Shown piece by piece: positions 15,814 through 23,329 of a stretch of 64,000 nt of DNA. A program made the translations under genes and the position numbers. Every line of letters begins with the position of its first letter. The first letter of the stretch is position 1. The notes under the pieces were generated by a model. It saw only the letters and a program-made list of their open reading frames with translations, was not told the origin of the DNA and made no database searches. Source of the stretch: BM714 sp964644525 (GTDB lineage: Bacteria; Bacillota; Clostridia; Peptostreptococcales; BM714); the NCBI GenBank assembly GCA_964644525.1, contig CAZXWC010000001.1, positions 20,683 to 84,682 of the forward strand, in the 5' to 3' direction.

Positions 15814-17100
15814 TCAATCAATGTAATCGAATTCATATCCCTCTATTTCAATTGTCGAACCGTCTTCTGCTCCCATTTTTTTCAATTCTTCAAAAATGCC
15901 CTTGTTTTTTAATATTCCCTGAAATCTCTGTACCGAATCCCAATCTTCGAAATTGGTTGATTTCATAAGTTTTTCAACCGAATATCCCGTAATCCTGAAT
16001 GTTTTATTTGTTTTTTCTATTTTCCAGTCTTGTTCCCTCTTTTTATATCTGTAAACCTTGTGGTCTTCCTTGTCTTGCTGATCGTTCACCTTTTCCACAG
16101 TTTGAATTTTGTCCAACATGCCGGTTACAGCTTTCATTAACCCATCCAAACCGTCACTCGAAGCAGCTGAAATGAAAAACACCTCGTATCCCCTGCTTTC
16201 CATTTCTTTTCGGAAAGTGTCCATGCAGGCCGGATCATCGGCCAAATCAGTCTTGTTGCCTACCACAATCTGTTTTTTGGCAGCCAAATCAATCGAATAG
16301 GACTTAAGTTCATCATTGATCATTTCGAAGTCATTTACGGGATTTCGCCCTTCAGAGCCCGATATGTCTACGACATGGACAAGGAGCCTGGTCCTTTCTA
16401 TATGCCTTAAAAAATCATGCCCCAAGCCTGTGCCCTCATGGGCCCCTTCAATAAGCCCGGGTATGTCAGCCAATGCGAAACTTTTACCCTTCACAGCTTC
16501 TACAACTCCCAAATTCGGATGAATCGTAGTAAAATGATAATTGGCTATTTTGGGTTTGGCTTTCGAGACCTTGGAAAGGATAGTCGATTTCCCTACATTT
16601 GGCAAACCTATCAAGCCGACCTCTGCAAGAAGCTTAAGTTCTAGTAGAAGAATTTTTTCATCTCCAGGATCGCCTGCTTCGGCAAAATTTGGGGCTTGGC
16701 GTATCGAACTCTTGTATCTTGTATTACCGTTTCCGCCATTACCGCCTCTTGCTATTACTACAGATTGTCCTTTTTCCACAAGGTCTGCAATTATAAGATT
16801 CGTTTCCGCATCCTTGACCACTGTTCCTGGCGGAACATTCAAGGTTAAATGGCGGCCGTTCTTGCCGGACATTTTCTTTTTCCTGCCATCTTCTCCATTT
16901 TCCGCACTGTACTTTGTCTTATAGCGAAAATCCATAAGCGTTTTCATTCCGTCGTCGACTTGAAATACTATATTTCCTCCATTTCCTCCATCTCCGCCGT
17001 CAGGTCCTCCGTCAGGAACATATTTTTCCCGCCTGAAAGAGACCGCTCCGTTTCCACCATTTCCTGCCCTTACCGAAATTTTTGCCTCATCTATAAACAT
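15814..17100 (-). CDS. obg: Obg/CgtA GTPase
   Basis: Obg is an essential GTPase in 50S assembly and stress control. The 428-residue protein has the glycine-rich Obg fold (AGNGGNGAVSFRREK and DGGDGGNGG), a G-domain with GLPNVGKST (G1), DIPGLIEGAH (G3) and NKTD (G4), and a C-terminal OCT domain. Start: ATG at 17100 behind GAGGGTGG. An in-frame ATG at 17130 would add 10 residues and falls inside the upstream hairpin. It follows rpmA, the usual L21-L27-obg order. Confidence 0.97.
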   Translation of the reverse strand: MFIDEAKISVRAGNGGNGAVSFRREKYVPDGGPDGGDGGNGGNIVFQVDDGMKTLMDFRYKTKYSAENGEDGRKKKMSGKNGRHLTLNVPPGTVVKDAETNLIIADLVEKGQSVVIARGGNGGNGNTRYKSSIRQAPNFAEAGDPGDEKILLLELKLLAEVGLIGLPNVGKSTILSKVSKAKPKIANYHFTTIHPNLGVVEAVKGKSFALADIPGLIEGAHEGTGLGHDFLRHIERTRLLVHVVDISGSEGRNPVNDFEMINDELKSYSIDLAAKKQIVVGNKTDLADDPACMDTFRKEMESRGYEVFFISAASSDGLDGLMKAVTGMLDKIQTVEKVNDQQDKEDHKVYRYKKREQDWKIEKTNKTFRITGYSVEKLMKSTNFEDWDSVQRFQGILKNKGIFEELKKMGAEDGSTIEIEGYEFDYID

Positions 17101-17119
17101 ATTTCCACCCTCTAACGAT

Positions 17120-17150
17120 AAAAAGCCCATACCTCATAAAGGGCATGGGC
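17120..17150 (-). terminator. Hairpin with T-run between rpmA and obg (partial terminator or attenuator)
   Basis: GCCCAT/ATGGGC plus inner G-C pairs form a stem of about nine pairs with one mismatch, followed on the minus strand by five T. It lies directly after rpmA and would lower the read-through into obg. Confidence 0.65.
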
Positions 17151-17157
17151 CATTTTT

Positions 17158-17454
17158 CTATTGAACGTCAACACTTGCCGGATAAACACTAGCCTGTTTT
17201 CGATCCTTGCCTTTTCGTTCGAACTTTATAATCCCGTCAGCCTTTGCAAATAGCGTATCATCCCCGCCTCTGCCGACATTCAAACCCGCATGGATTTTAG
17301 TGCCTCTCTGTCTGACCAGAATGCTTCCAGCGCTCACAAATTGTCCATCAGCCCTTTTGACGCCTAATCTCTTTGATTCACTGTCTCTACCGTTCTTCGA
17401 AGAACCGACACCCTTCTTACTTGAGAAAAGTTGGAGATTCATTTTAATCATCAT
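17158..17454 (-). CDS. rpmA: 50S ribosomal protein L27 with a cleavable N-terminal extension
   Basis: The 98-residue L27 has the family core (KKGVGSSKNGRDSESKRLGVK) preceded by MNLQLF-SS, the Gram-positive motif cut after Phe by the protease Prp; cleavage exposes the mature end that reaches the peptidyl-transferase centre. Two adjacent ATG codons (17454, 17451) fit the AAGGAGGTG site; a third at 17442 is too far. The start overlaps the end of prp. A hairpin follows. Confidence 0.95.
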   Translation of the reverse strand: MMIKMNLQLFSSKKGVGSSKNGRDSESKRLGVKRADGQFVSAGSILVRQRGTKIHAGLNVGRGGDDTLFAKADGIIKFERKGKDRKQASVYPASVDVQ

Positions 17455-17788
17455 AATCGTCGCACCTCCTTATACGAATATTTACATAATCGGGATAGCT
17501 TTCAGCAACGCTTTCATATCCCACATAAACTGTTTTCATTATTGTCGCCACTCTTTGCTTTTCATCAAGCGGCAACTTCTTCGGAACCATGCATCTAAGA
17601 TAGCCTTCCGCCACATCGTATTCAAAATCAATGCCGGTAAGTTCTCCAAGAGCGTTTACCGCTGTCTGAGCGAGAACAGAAACGCTTGCGCAAACTATGT
17701 CCCTGCCGTATTCATCACTTTCAGCGTGTCCGGAAACTTCAAACCCCATGATTTCAGTATCTTTTCTAAAAACCATTATTTCTATCAT
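17444..17788 (-). CDS. prp: Ribosomal-processing cysteine protease Prp
   Basis: Prp removes the N-terminal extension of L27 in Firmicutes and related bacteria. The 114-residue protein shows the conserved GHA (catalytic His, in FEVSGHAESDEYG) and the Cys in DIVCASVSVLAQT, at the spacing expected for the His-Cys pair. It sits between rplU and rpmA, the standard position, and overlaps its substrate gene rpmA by 11 bases. Its presence agrees with the extended L27 seen here. Confidence 0.95.
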   Translation of the reverse strand: MIEIMVFRKDTEIMGFEVSGHAESDEYGRDIVCASVSVLAQTAVNALGELTGIDFEYDVAEGYLRCMVPKKLPLDEKQRVATIMKTVYVGYESVAESYPDYVNIRIRRCDDYDD

Positions 17789-17806
17789 GACGTTGTTCCA
17801 ACTTCC

Positions 17807-18118
17807 TTACGCGTTGATTGCGTCAATTTTGACTTTTGTATACGGCTGTCTATGTCCTTGCTTCTTTCTATAATCCTTTTTGGCTTTATACTTGTAAACG
17901 ATGACTTTCGGTCCCTTGCCTTGCTCAAGAACCGTTGCATCAACCGAAACTCCTTCAACATAAGGTTTTCCAAATGAAACTTCGCCTTCATTGGAAAAAG
18001 CGAGAATTTTTTCGAAATTTATCTTTCCGCCTTCCAATTCATTGAGTTTTTCGATGAAAAGCGTATCGCCTTCCTGTACTCGGTATTGTTTTCCACCTGT
18101 TTCAATAATTGCATACAT
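17807..18118 (-). CDS. rplU: 50S ribosomal protein L21
   Basis: The 103-residue L21 begins MYAIIETGGKQYRV, the standard N-terminus, and has the basic C-terminal KKDYRKKQGHRQPYTKV motif that contacts 23S rRNA. The ATG at 18118 lies behind GAGGAGGTGT; an upstream in-frame codon at 18142 is not needed. It is the first gene of rplU-prp-rpmA and is preceded by a consensus-like promoter and a structured leader. Confidence 0.97.
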   Translation of the reverse strand: MYAIIETGGKQYRVQEGDTLFIEKLNELEGGKINFEKILAFSNEGEVSFGKPYVEGVSVDATVLEQGKGPKVIVYKYKAKKDYRKKQGHRQPYTKVKIDAINA

Positions 18119-18121
18119 TCC

Positions 18122-18200
18122 TTGTACACCTCCTCTAAACAATCTCGCCGAAGTCAGGTGGCAAAAGCTCTTAATACCTGATCCGTGCGGTTCTCCGTGC
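18122..18200 (-). promoter_or_regulatory. Putative L21 leader (autoregulatory mRNA structure)
   Basis: The 5' UTR of about 80 bases can form stems, including TCAGGT pairing with ACCTGA and a CGGAGAACCG hairpin, just upstream of the ribosome site. Firmicute rplU genes often carry such an L21 leader. The assignment rests on position and folding potential only. Confidence 0.5.
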
Positions 18201-18206
18201 TAATGC

Positions 18207-18235
18207 ATAATACCATACATTCAGCACATAATCAA
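18207..18235 (-). promoter_or_regulatory. Promoter of rplU-prp-rpmA
   Basis: TTGATT and TATTAT separated by 17 bases on the minus strand, with transcription predicted to start near 18200, at the head of the leader. Confidence 0.7.
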
Positions 18236-18264
18236 CAAAACGATTATATCACAAACTTCTCCAT

Positions 18265-19656
18265 TTATAAATAGATGATTTCAAATTCTCCCGCCTTCAT
18301 TTCCTTGTTTATTCTTATTTTAACACACTGTCCGTATCTTTCTCCAGCAATAGCTTCATAATCAATTTTCTCCAGCCATGAAGCCATTTGACAATCTGTG
18401 CAAAGCTCCAATTTTTTCATTGATGTTTCAGATTTTATTCTGGCCAGTTCCTTCTCTATTTTTCCCAAAGTATAGGCGGGTTTCTCAAACGTCTCTTCCC
18501 GCATATGAAATCTTCTCGATGAAAGGCCCTTTTTCTCCCTGGACATTTCAAGAAGACCTGCTTTTGTAAATCCATAAATATCAAATTTGCGATTGTCGTA
18601 TTTTTCAAAAATACCGACCATTATTTCACATATCTCTTCCTGAACTCTTTTGTCCGCATCCAAAAAATCGATAAGTATCATGCCCGAAAGATTTCTAAGC
18701 ATTATTTGCCTCGCAGCTTCAACGGCAGCTTCACTATTTGTTATATTTACGAAGCCTCCACTTGCACTTTTTGCAGAATTCACATCTATAGATGTGAGGG
18801 CCTCGGTCTCTTCAATTATTATGTTTCCTCCACTTTCCAGCCATATTTTTTTCTTCACAGATTCTTCCAGCGCCTTGCCGGTAGAATAAAACGAAAAGGT
18901 GTCCCATCCATCCGAGATATCCCGCAATTCGCAAATATCACCACTTATTCCCAAACACGACCCCAAAACATTTTCCATGTCATCAACACAATCGAAAACA
19001 ATTTTGTCTATTCCCCTGTATGAATTGTTTATTACTTTTTCGACTGCAAAATCAGCACCCTTGTATATCCTTTTGGGGGCTCTTGCATAAGTCTTTTGTA
19101 CACAAACATCTTTCCATTTAGCTTGCAACTTTCTGTAATCTTTCTTTATGGCCTCATTCGAAAGTGTTTCCGCATGGGTCCTTATTATCATTCCGCAGGG
19201 TTCTTTATGCATTTCATAAGCCAATTCCTTCAGCCGCCTTATTGATTTTGCCTTTACAACTTTATTTGAAACCGCAATCCTGTTCTTGTCATCGTCATAA
19301 AAAACCAATCCATCCCCCTGTACGCTTAGCTTTCCTGTCAATTTAGGGCCCTTTCCGCCTATAGCTCCTTTTTTTATCTGAACAGCTATTTCATCTCCTG
19401 ATTTTATCAACTCGGAAATTCTACCCTTGCCATAACCGCCCTTTATTTCGTCCTTTTGCAAATATCCGTTTCTGTTCAATCCAATATCCACAAATGCCGC
19501 CTGCATAGAATCGAGAACCTTTTCAACCCTTCCCATATAAATATCGCCTATTCCACCCTCTTGCCCTTCTGAAATCTCCAATTTGTAAACCGTATCGTCA
19601 AAAATAACTGCAGCTCTCTTCATGCTGCCAATTGTGTTGAAAACAATTACATTCAT
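18265..19656 (-). CDS. rng: Ribonuclease G/E family endoribonuclease
   Basis: The 463-residue protein has an S1-type RNA-binding region near the N-terminus (DIYMGRVEKVLDSMQAAFVDIG), the catalytic Asp motifs LTSIDVNSA and IDFLDADK, and a Cys pair (CTDC) near the C-terminus for the zinc link. These mark RNase G/E enzymes, which cut single-stranded AU-rich RNA and trim 16S rRNA. It lacks the long C-terminal scaffold of RNase E. The start overlaps the upstream DUF2344 gene (ATGA), so it is part of that operon. Confidence 0.93.
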   Translation of the reverse strand: MNVIVFNTIGSMKRAAVIFDDTVYKLEISEGQEGGIGDIYMGRVEKVLDSMQAAFVDIGLNRNGYLQKDEIKGGYGKGRISELIKSGDEIAVQIKKGAIGGKGPKLTGKLSVQGDGLVFYDDDKNRIAVSNKVVKAKSIRRLKELAYEMHKEPCGMIIRTHAETLSNEAIKKDYRKLQAKWKDVCVQKTYARAPKRIYKGADFAVEKVINNSYRGIDKIVFDCVDDMENVLGSCLGISGDICELRDISDGWDTFSFYSTGKALEESVKKKIWLESGGNIIIEETEALTSIDVNSAKSASGGFVNITNSEAAVEAARQIMLRNLSGMILIDFLDADKRVQEEICEIMVGIFEKYDNRKFDIYGFTKAGLLEMSREKKGLSSRRFHMREETFEKPAYTLGKIEKELARIKSETSMKKLELCTDCQMASWLEKIDYEAIAGERYGQCVKIRINKEMKAGEFEIIYL

Positions 19657-20372
19657 TGAATCTCACCCTCTGAAGCCGTTTTTTCTAAAGAAATCGGTCC
19701 GCTTTCATCATTTGACAAAAGATCTATCCTAAAAACATTCACCTTGCGAGGATCAATATCCCAACCTGTTTTCTCACCCAGCCCCTTCAGCAGAAAAAGA
19801 GGATTAAGATTTCCTCTACTCCCTGCGCTCAAAAGAACTTTGAGAACTATTTGATTGTTTTCAAAGTTCACTATTTCACAGTCATGTATATCATCTTTAA
19901 GGTTTTTTTCAACAATCTTGCCTGACTTTGTTCGCTTTTGCGCTGGAATCGGCCCCGATTCAAGTATTTTTCCAAGCTGTAAAATAGAATCTTTATTTTT
20001 GACTTCATCAAACGGAAAATCAATTTTAAACTCCGAATAGTCAACCAGGCTCATCAGCGATTTGGCTTTTATATTCACATATCCTCCGGCAATTACATTG
20101 AGCCCGTCCGGGAGAGACAAATTGATCTTTTCTATAAATTCATCAATAGCAAGAGCTTCTGTCAATTCAACATCTATATACTCACCCATACTTGAAAAAC
20201 CTACAGAAGAAGGCAGGGCAAAACTCATTTTAGGATGGGGGTTGAATCCCTCAGTGTATTTTAGGGGAATTTCGATTCTCCTGAACGCCCTTTCAAAAAC
20301 CTTTATCATTTCCAAATGCCCAAGGTACTTGACCCTGCCCTTTTTTTCATATCTCGCTCTTATCCTATACAT
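19653..20372 (-). CDS. DUF2344 family protein (TIGR03936), partner of the preceding radical SAM protein
   Basis: The 239-residue protein starts YRIRARYEKKGRVKYLGHLEM, with FNPHPKMSFALPSSVGFSS near residue 50, both typical of this family. The function is unknown; members are nearly always next to, or fused with, a TIGR03960 radical SAM protein, as here. The start is taken as ATG 20372, 8 bases behind AGGGG and overlapping the upstream stop; a GTG at 20381 is possible. It overlaps rng downstream, hinting at a link with RNA metabolism. Confidence 0.9.
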   Translation of the reverse strand: MYRIRARYEKKGRVKYLGHLEMIKVFERAFRRIEIPLKYTEGFNPHPKMSFALPSSVGFSSMGEYIDVELTEALAIDEFIEKINLSLPDGLNVIAGGYVNIKAKSLMSLVDYSEFKIDFPFDEVKNKDSILQLGKILESGPIPAQKRTKSGKIVEKNLKDDIHDCEIVNFENNQIVLKVLLSAGSRGNLNPLFLLKGLGEKTGWDIDPRKVNVFRIDLLSNDESGPISLEKTASEGEIQ

Positions 20373-22203
20373 TGCACGCACCCCTGTAATTTGTCAAAAT
20401 GCCGCAGTTGCAGCATCCCTGCCTGCAATCCGGTGTCAATTGGCCGCTTTTGGCTTTTTCATTTTCAGATTCAAGAAATCCCTTGTCTATTCCCGCGCTT
20501 ATATGGTCCCATGGCAGAGCTTGCCCGTAATCGGAAATCCTGTTTGCATATGCAAGCGGATCCAGCCCCGATTCCTTCATTGCTTTTATCCATTTGTCAT
20601 AATCGAAGTAATCGCTCCAACTATCGAACTTGCATCCCGAAAGCCAAGCCCTGTGCAACACATCACAAAGCCTTCTGTCGCCTCTTGAGAAAACCGATTC
20701 CATGAAACTGGTTTCGGAGTCGTGATAGTTGAATTGAATAGCCTTCTCGCGTTTGAACATTTTTTTCAAATGCATGTGCTTCTCGTTGAAGACTGAAGGC
20801 TGGTCCTGGCCTTCCCACTGGAAAGGCGTAAACGCTTTTGGCACAAAATTCGAAACGCTTACCGTTATCCTCGGCTTCCTTCTTCTTTTCTCCTTCGGCA
20901 TTCTATAATATGCCTCTACAACTTTTTTTGCCAGGTCATAAATTCCGTCCAGATCTTCCTTGGTCTCTGTAGGCAGTCCTATCATAAAATACAGTTTTAC
21001 CGTATCCCATCCAAGGTCGAATGCGTTTACAACAGATTCCATAAGGTCCTTTTCGGCAATCCCCTTATTGATTACATCCCTCATCCTTTGGGTTCCGGCT
21101 TCAGGAGCAAAAGTCAATCCCGTTTTTCTGACCGATTGTATTCTTTCAAGGATTTCTATAGGAAAACTGTCAAGCCTCAAGGACGGAAGTGAAATCCCCA
21201 CTTTTTCCCTTTCATAATGGTCAAGCAGCATTTCAACCAGAGGCCTTATTTGGGAGTGGTCGCTTGTGCTTAAAGAAGCGAGAGAAATCTCCTCGTATCC
21301 TGTGTTTTTAATGATATTTTCTGTTATTTCAGCGATTTTGCCTACACTTCTTTCCCTCACAGGCCGATATACCATTCCCGCATGGCAGAATCTGCATCCT
21401 CTTGTACATCCCCTGAAAATCTCTACTACAGCCCTGTCGTGAACCGCGTCGGCATAAGGCATTATCTGCCTGTCCGGAAAATACGATTCGTCAAGATCCA
21501 TCACCATGTTCTTTTTTACGACAGAAGGAGCTTCTTTTTCAATCGGTTTCGTCTCCATATATATACCGTCTTTGTAAACAGGCTCATAAAAGGAAGGCAG
21601 GTATATGCCGGGAATGTCTGTGATTTTTTTCAAGAAGTCTTTTTTTGATGTTTTTTCAGCCTTGTGGGTTTTAAACCTTTTTATGAATTCTGGCAGAATG
21701 TCCTCCGCATCGCCAATAAAAACAATATCAACAAAGTCGGCAACAGGCTCGGGATTGAAAGCGCATGGGCCTCCGGCTATTACGATGGGGTGGGAATCGT
21801 CCCTGTCTTTTGCAAAAACCGGCAAATTCGCCAAATCCATCATGTTTAGTATGTTTGAATAACTCATTTCATATTGCAAGGTGAATCCTATAATGTCCAA
21901 TTCGCCGGCAGGAGTCCTCGATTCCATTGTAAACAATGGCGTTTTGCTTTCTTTCATAGCATTCTCCATGTCTGGCCATGGAGCAAAAAGCCGTTCACAA
22001 TACACATCTTCCATATCATTGAGCAAAAAATACAATATCTGAAGCCCCATGAAGGACATCCCCACTTCATACACGTCTGGAAAGGCAAACCCGAAACGTA
22101 CTTGCCCTCCCGTTATTTCCTTGTTTACTGAATTGACTTCCCCGCCGATGTATCGGCTCGGCTTTTCAACCTGTTTCAATAGATAATCTATTTGCATTGC
22201 CAT
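20365..22203 (-). CDS. TIGR03960 family B12-binding-type radical SAM protein
   Basis: The 612-residue protein has an N-terminal Rossmann-like region (about 1-200) followed by a radical SAM core with the cluster motif CTRGCRFC near residue 265 in an EIFRGCTRGCRFCHAG context, then GISLPSLR and TFAPEAGTQRMR segments. A few Cys near the C-terminus (CRQGCCNCG) may hold another metal site. The reaction is not known. It is widespread in Clostridia and coupled to the DUF2344 gene with an 8-base overlap. Confidence 0.9.
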   Translation of the reverse strand: MAMQIDYLLKQVEKPSRYIGGEVNSVNKEITGGQVRFGFAFPDVYEVGMSFMGLQILYFLLNDMEDVYCERLFAPWPDMENAMKESKTPLFTMESRTPAGELDIIGFTLQYEMSYSNILNMMDLANLPVFAKDRDDSHPIVIAGGPCAFNPEPVADFVDIVFIGDAEDILPEFIKRFKTHKAEKTSKKDFLKKITDIPGIYLPSFYEPVYKDGIYMETKPIEKEAPSVVKKNMVMDLDESYFPDRQIMPYADAVHDRAVVEIFRGCTRGCRFCHAGMVYRPVRERSVGKIAEITENIIKNTGYEEISLASLSTSDHSQIRPLVEMLLDHYEREKVGISLPSLRLDSFPIEILERIQSVRKTGLTFAPEAGTQRMRDVINKGIAEKDLMESVVNAFDLGWDTVKLYFMIGLPTETKEDLDGIYDLAKKVVEAYYRMPKEKRRRKPRITVSVSNFVPKAFTPFQWEGQDQPSVFNEKHMHLKKMFKREKAIQFNYHDSETSFMESVFSRGDRRLCDVLHRAWLSGCKFDSWSDYFDYDKWIKAMKESGLDPLAYANRISDYGQALPWDHISAGIDKGFLESENEKAKSGQLTPDCRQGCCNCGILTNYRGACNV

Positions 22204-22218
22204 CCTCCATAATACTTT

Positions 22219-23325
22219 CTAAAATTTAATTTTCTTCCTTCTGACTGAAATTCCCAACACAATGCCAATCGCCGCCATGCTTATTATGAGAGAGCTTCCT
22301 CCGTAGCTCATGAAGGGAAGCGTAACACCTGTTACAGGCATCACTCCCATTGTCATTCCTATGTTTTGAATGATTTGATAAAGAAACATCGATATTACCC
22401 CGGACACAACCAATGTGCCGTATACATCTTTTGAATTCTTTGCTACGCTGAACATTCTGTAAAGCAAAAGAAAATAAAGAATTATCAGGCAGGCTCCCCC
22501 AACAAAACCAAGCTCCTCAACCAAAACCGCAAAGATGAAATCCGTTTCCTGCACGGGCAAAAAATCATATCTTGTCTGCGTTCCCATGAAAAGGCCTTTC
22601 CCTGAAAGCTGACCCGATCCTATTGTGATTTTGGATTGCCTGACTTGGTAATTTCCCGGCAAGTCCGTATTGGAAGGATTTAGAAAAGCGTCTATCCTTC
22701 TCTTTTGGTGGTCTCCCATAAACCTGTATGCAACAGGAACCATGGCAATTCCCAATGCACCTCCTGCAATGAAATATTTCCAAGGCATTCCGGCAATAAA
22801 GAGCATGCCAAGCGTTATAACTACGAATACCAACGCTGTTCCCAAATCCGGTTGCAACAATATAATAAATATGAATGGAAGCGGAAAAAGAAGCGAAATC
22901 GCAATCTCCATTATATTGTCGATTTTACCATAACGGCTTTCAAGAAATTTTCCATAAGATAATATAAAACCTATCTTTGCAAGTTCGGACGTCTGTATAT
23001 CTATGGGTCCTATGTCTATCCAACTCCTAGCTCCGCCTCTTACCGCGCCAAGACCGGGAATATAAACAAGGAGCAACATGAATATGGACAATACGTATAC
23101 GACCTTGTACAAATCCCCTAAATAGTTGTAATCGATTATAAGCATAACTATCATTATTGCAATACCCAGGCAAAAAGCTATTGTCTGAATTTTTATTTGT
23201 CTGGTAAGCCCATTTTCAGCATAATGAGTCGCACTGGCAATCATTATGACTCCCAAGGCAATTATGGACACCATTGTCACAAAAAGAGTCCAATCGAAAT
23301 GCTTTAGCATTTTTCTTTCAAGCAT
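22219..23325 (-). CDS. rodA: Rod-shape SEDS glycosyltransferase RodA
   Basis: A polytopic protein of 368 residues with ten or so membrane segments. RodA polymerises lipid II into glycan strands together with a class B PBP. SEDS family marks are PDLGTALV, the FLPVQETDFIFAVLVEELG loop and GVTLPFMSYGGSS. Its place directly after PBP2 supports RodA rather than FtsW. The ATG at 23325, four bases after the PBP2 stop, is preferred over in-frame codons further upstream that overlap PBP2. Confidence 0.95.
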   Translation of the reverse strand: MLERKMLKHFDWTLFVTMVSIIALGVIMIASATHYAENGLTRQIKIQTIAFCLGIAIMIVMLIIDYNYLGDLYKVVYVLSIFMLLLVYIPGLGAVRGGARSWIDIGPIDIQTSELAKIGFILSYGKFLESRYGKIDNIMEIAISLLFPLPFIFIILLQPDLGTALVFVVITLGMLFIAGMPWKYFIAGGALGIAMVPVAYRFMGDHQKRRIDAFLNPSNTDLPGNYQVRQSKITIGSGQLSGKGLFMGTQTRYDFLPVQETDFIFAVLVEELGFVGGACLIILYFLLLYRMFSVAKNSKDVYGTLVVSGVISMFLYQIIQNIGMTMGVMPVTGVTLPFMSYGGSSLIISMAAIGIVLGISVRRKKIKF

Positions 23326-23329
23326 TAAA

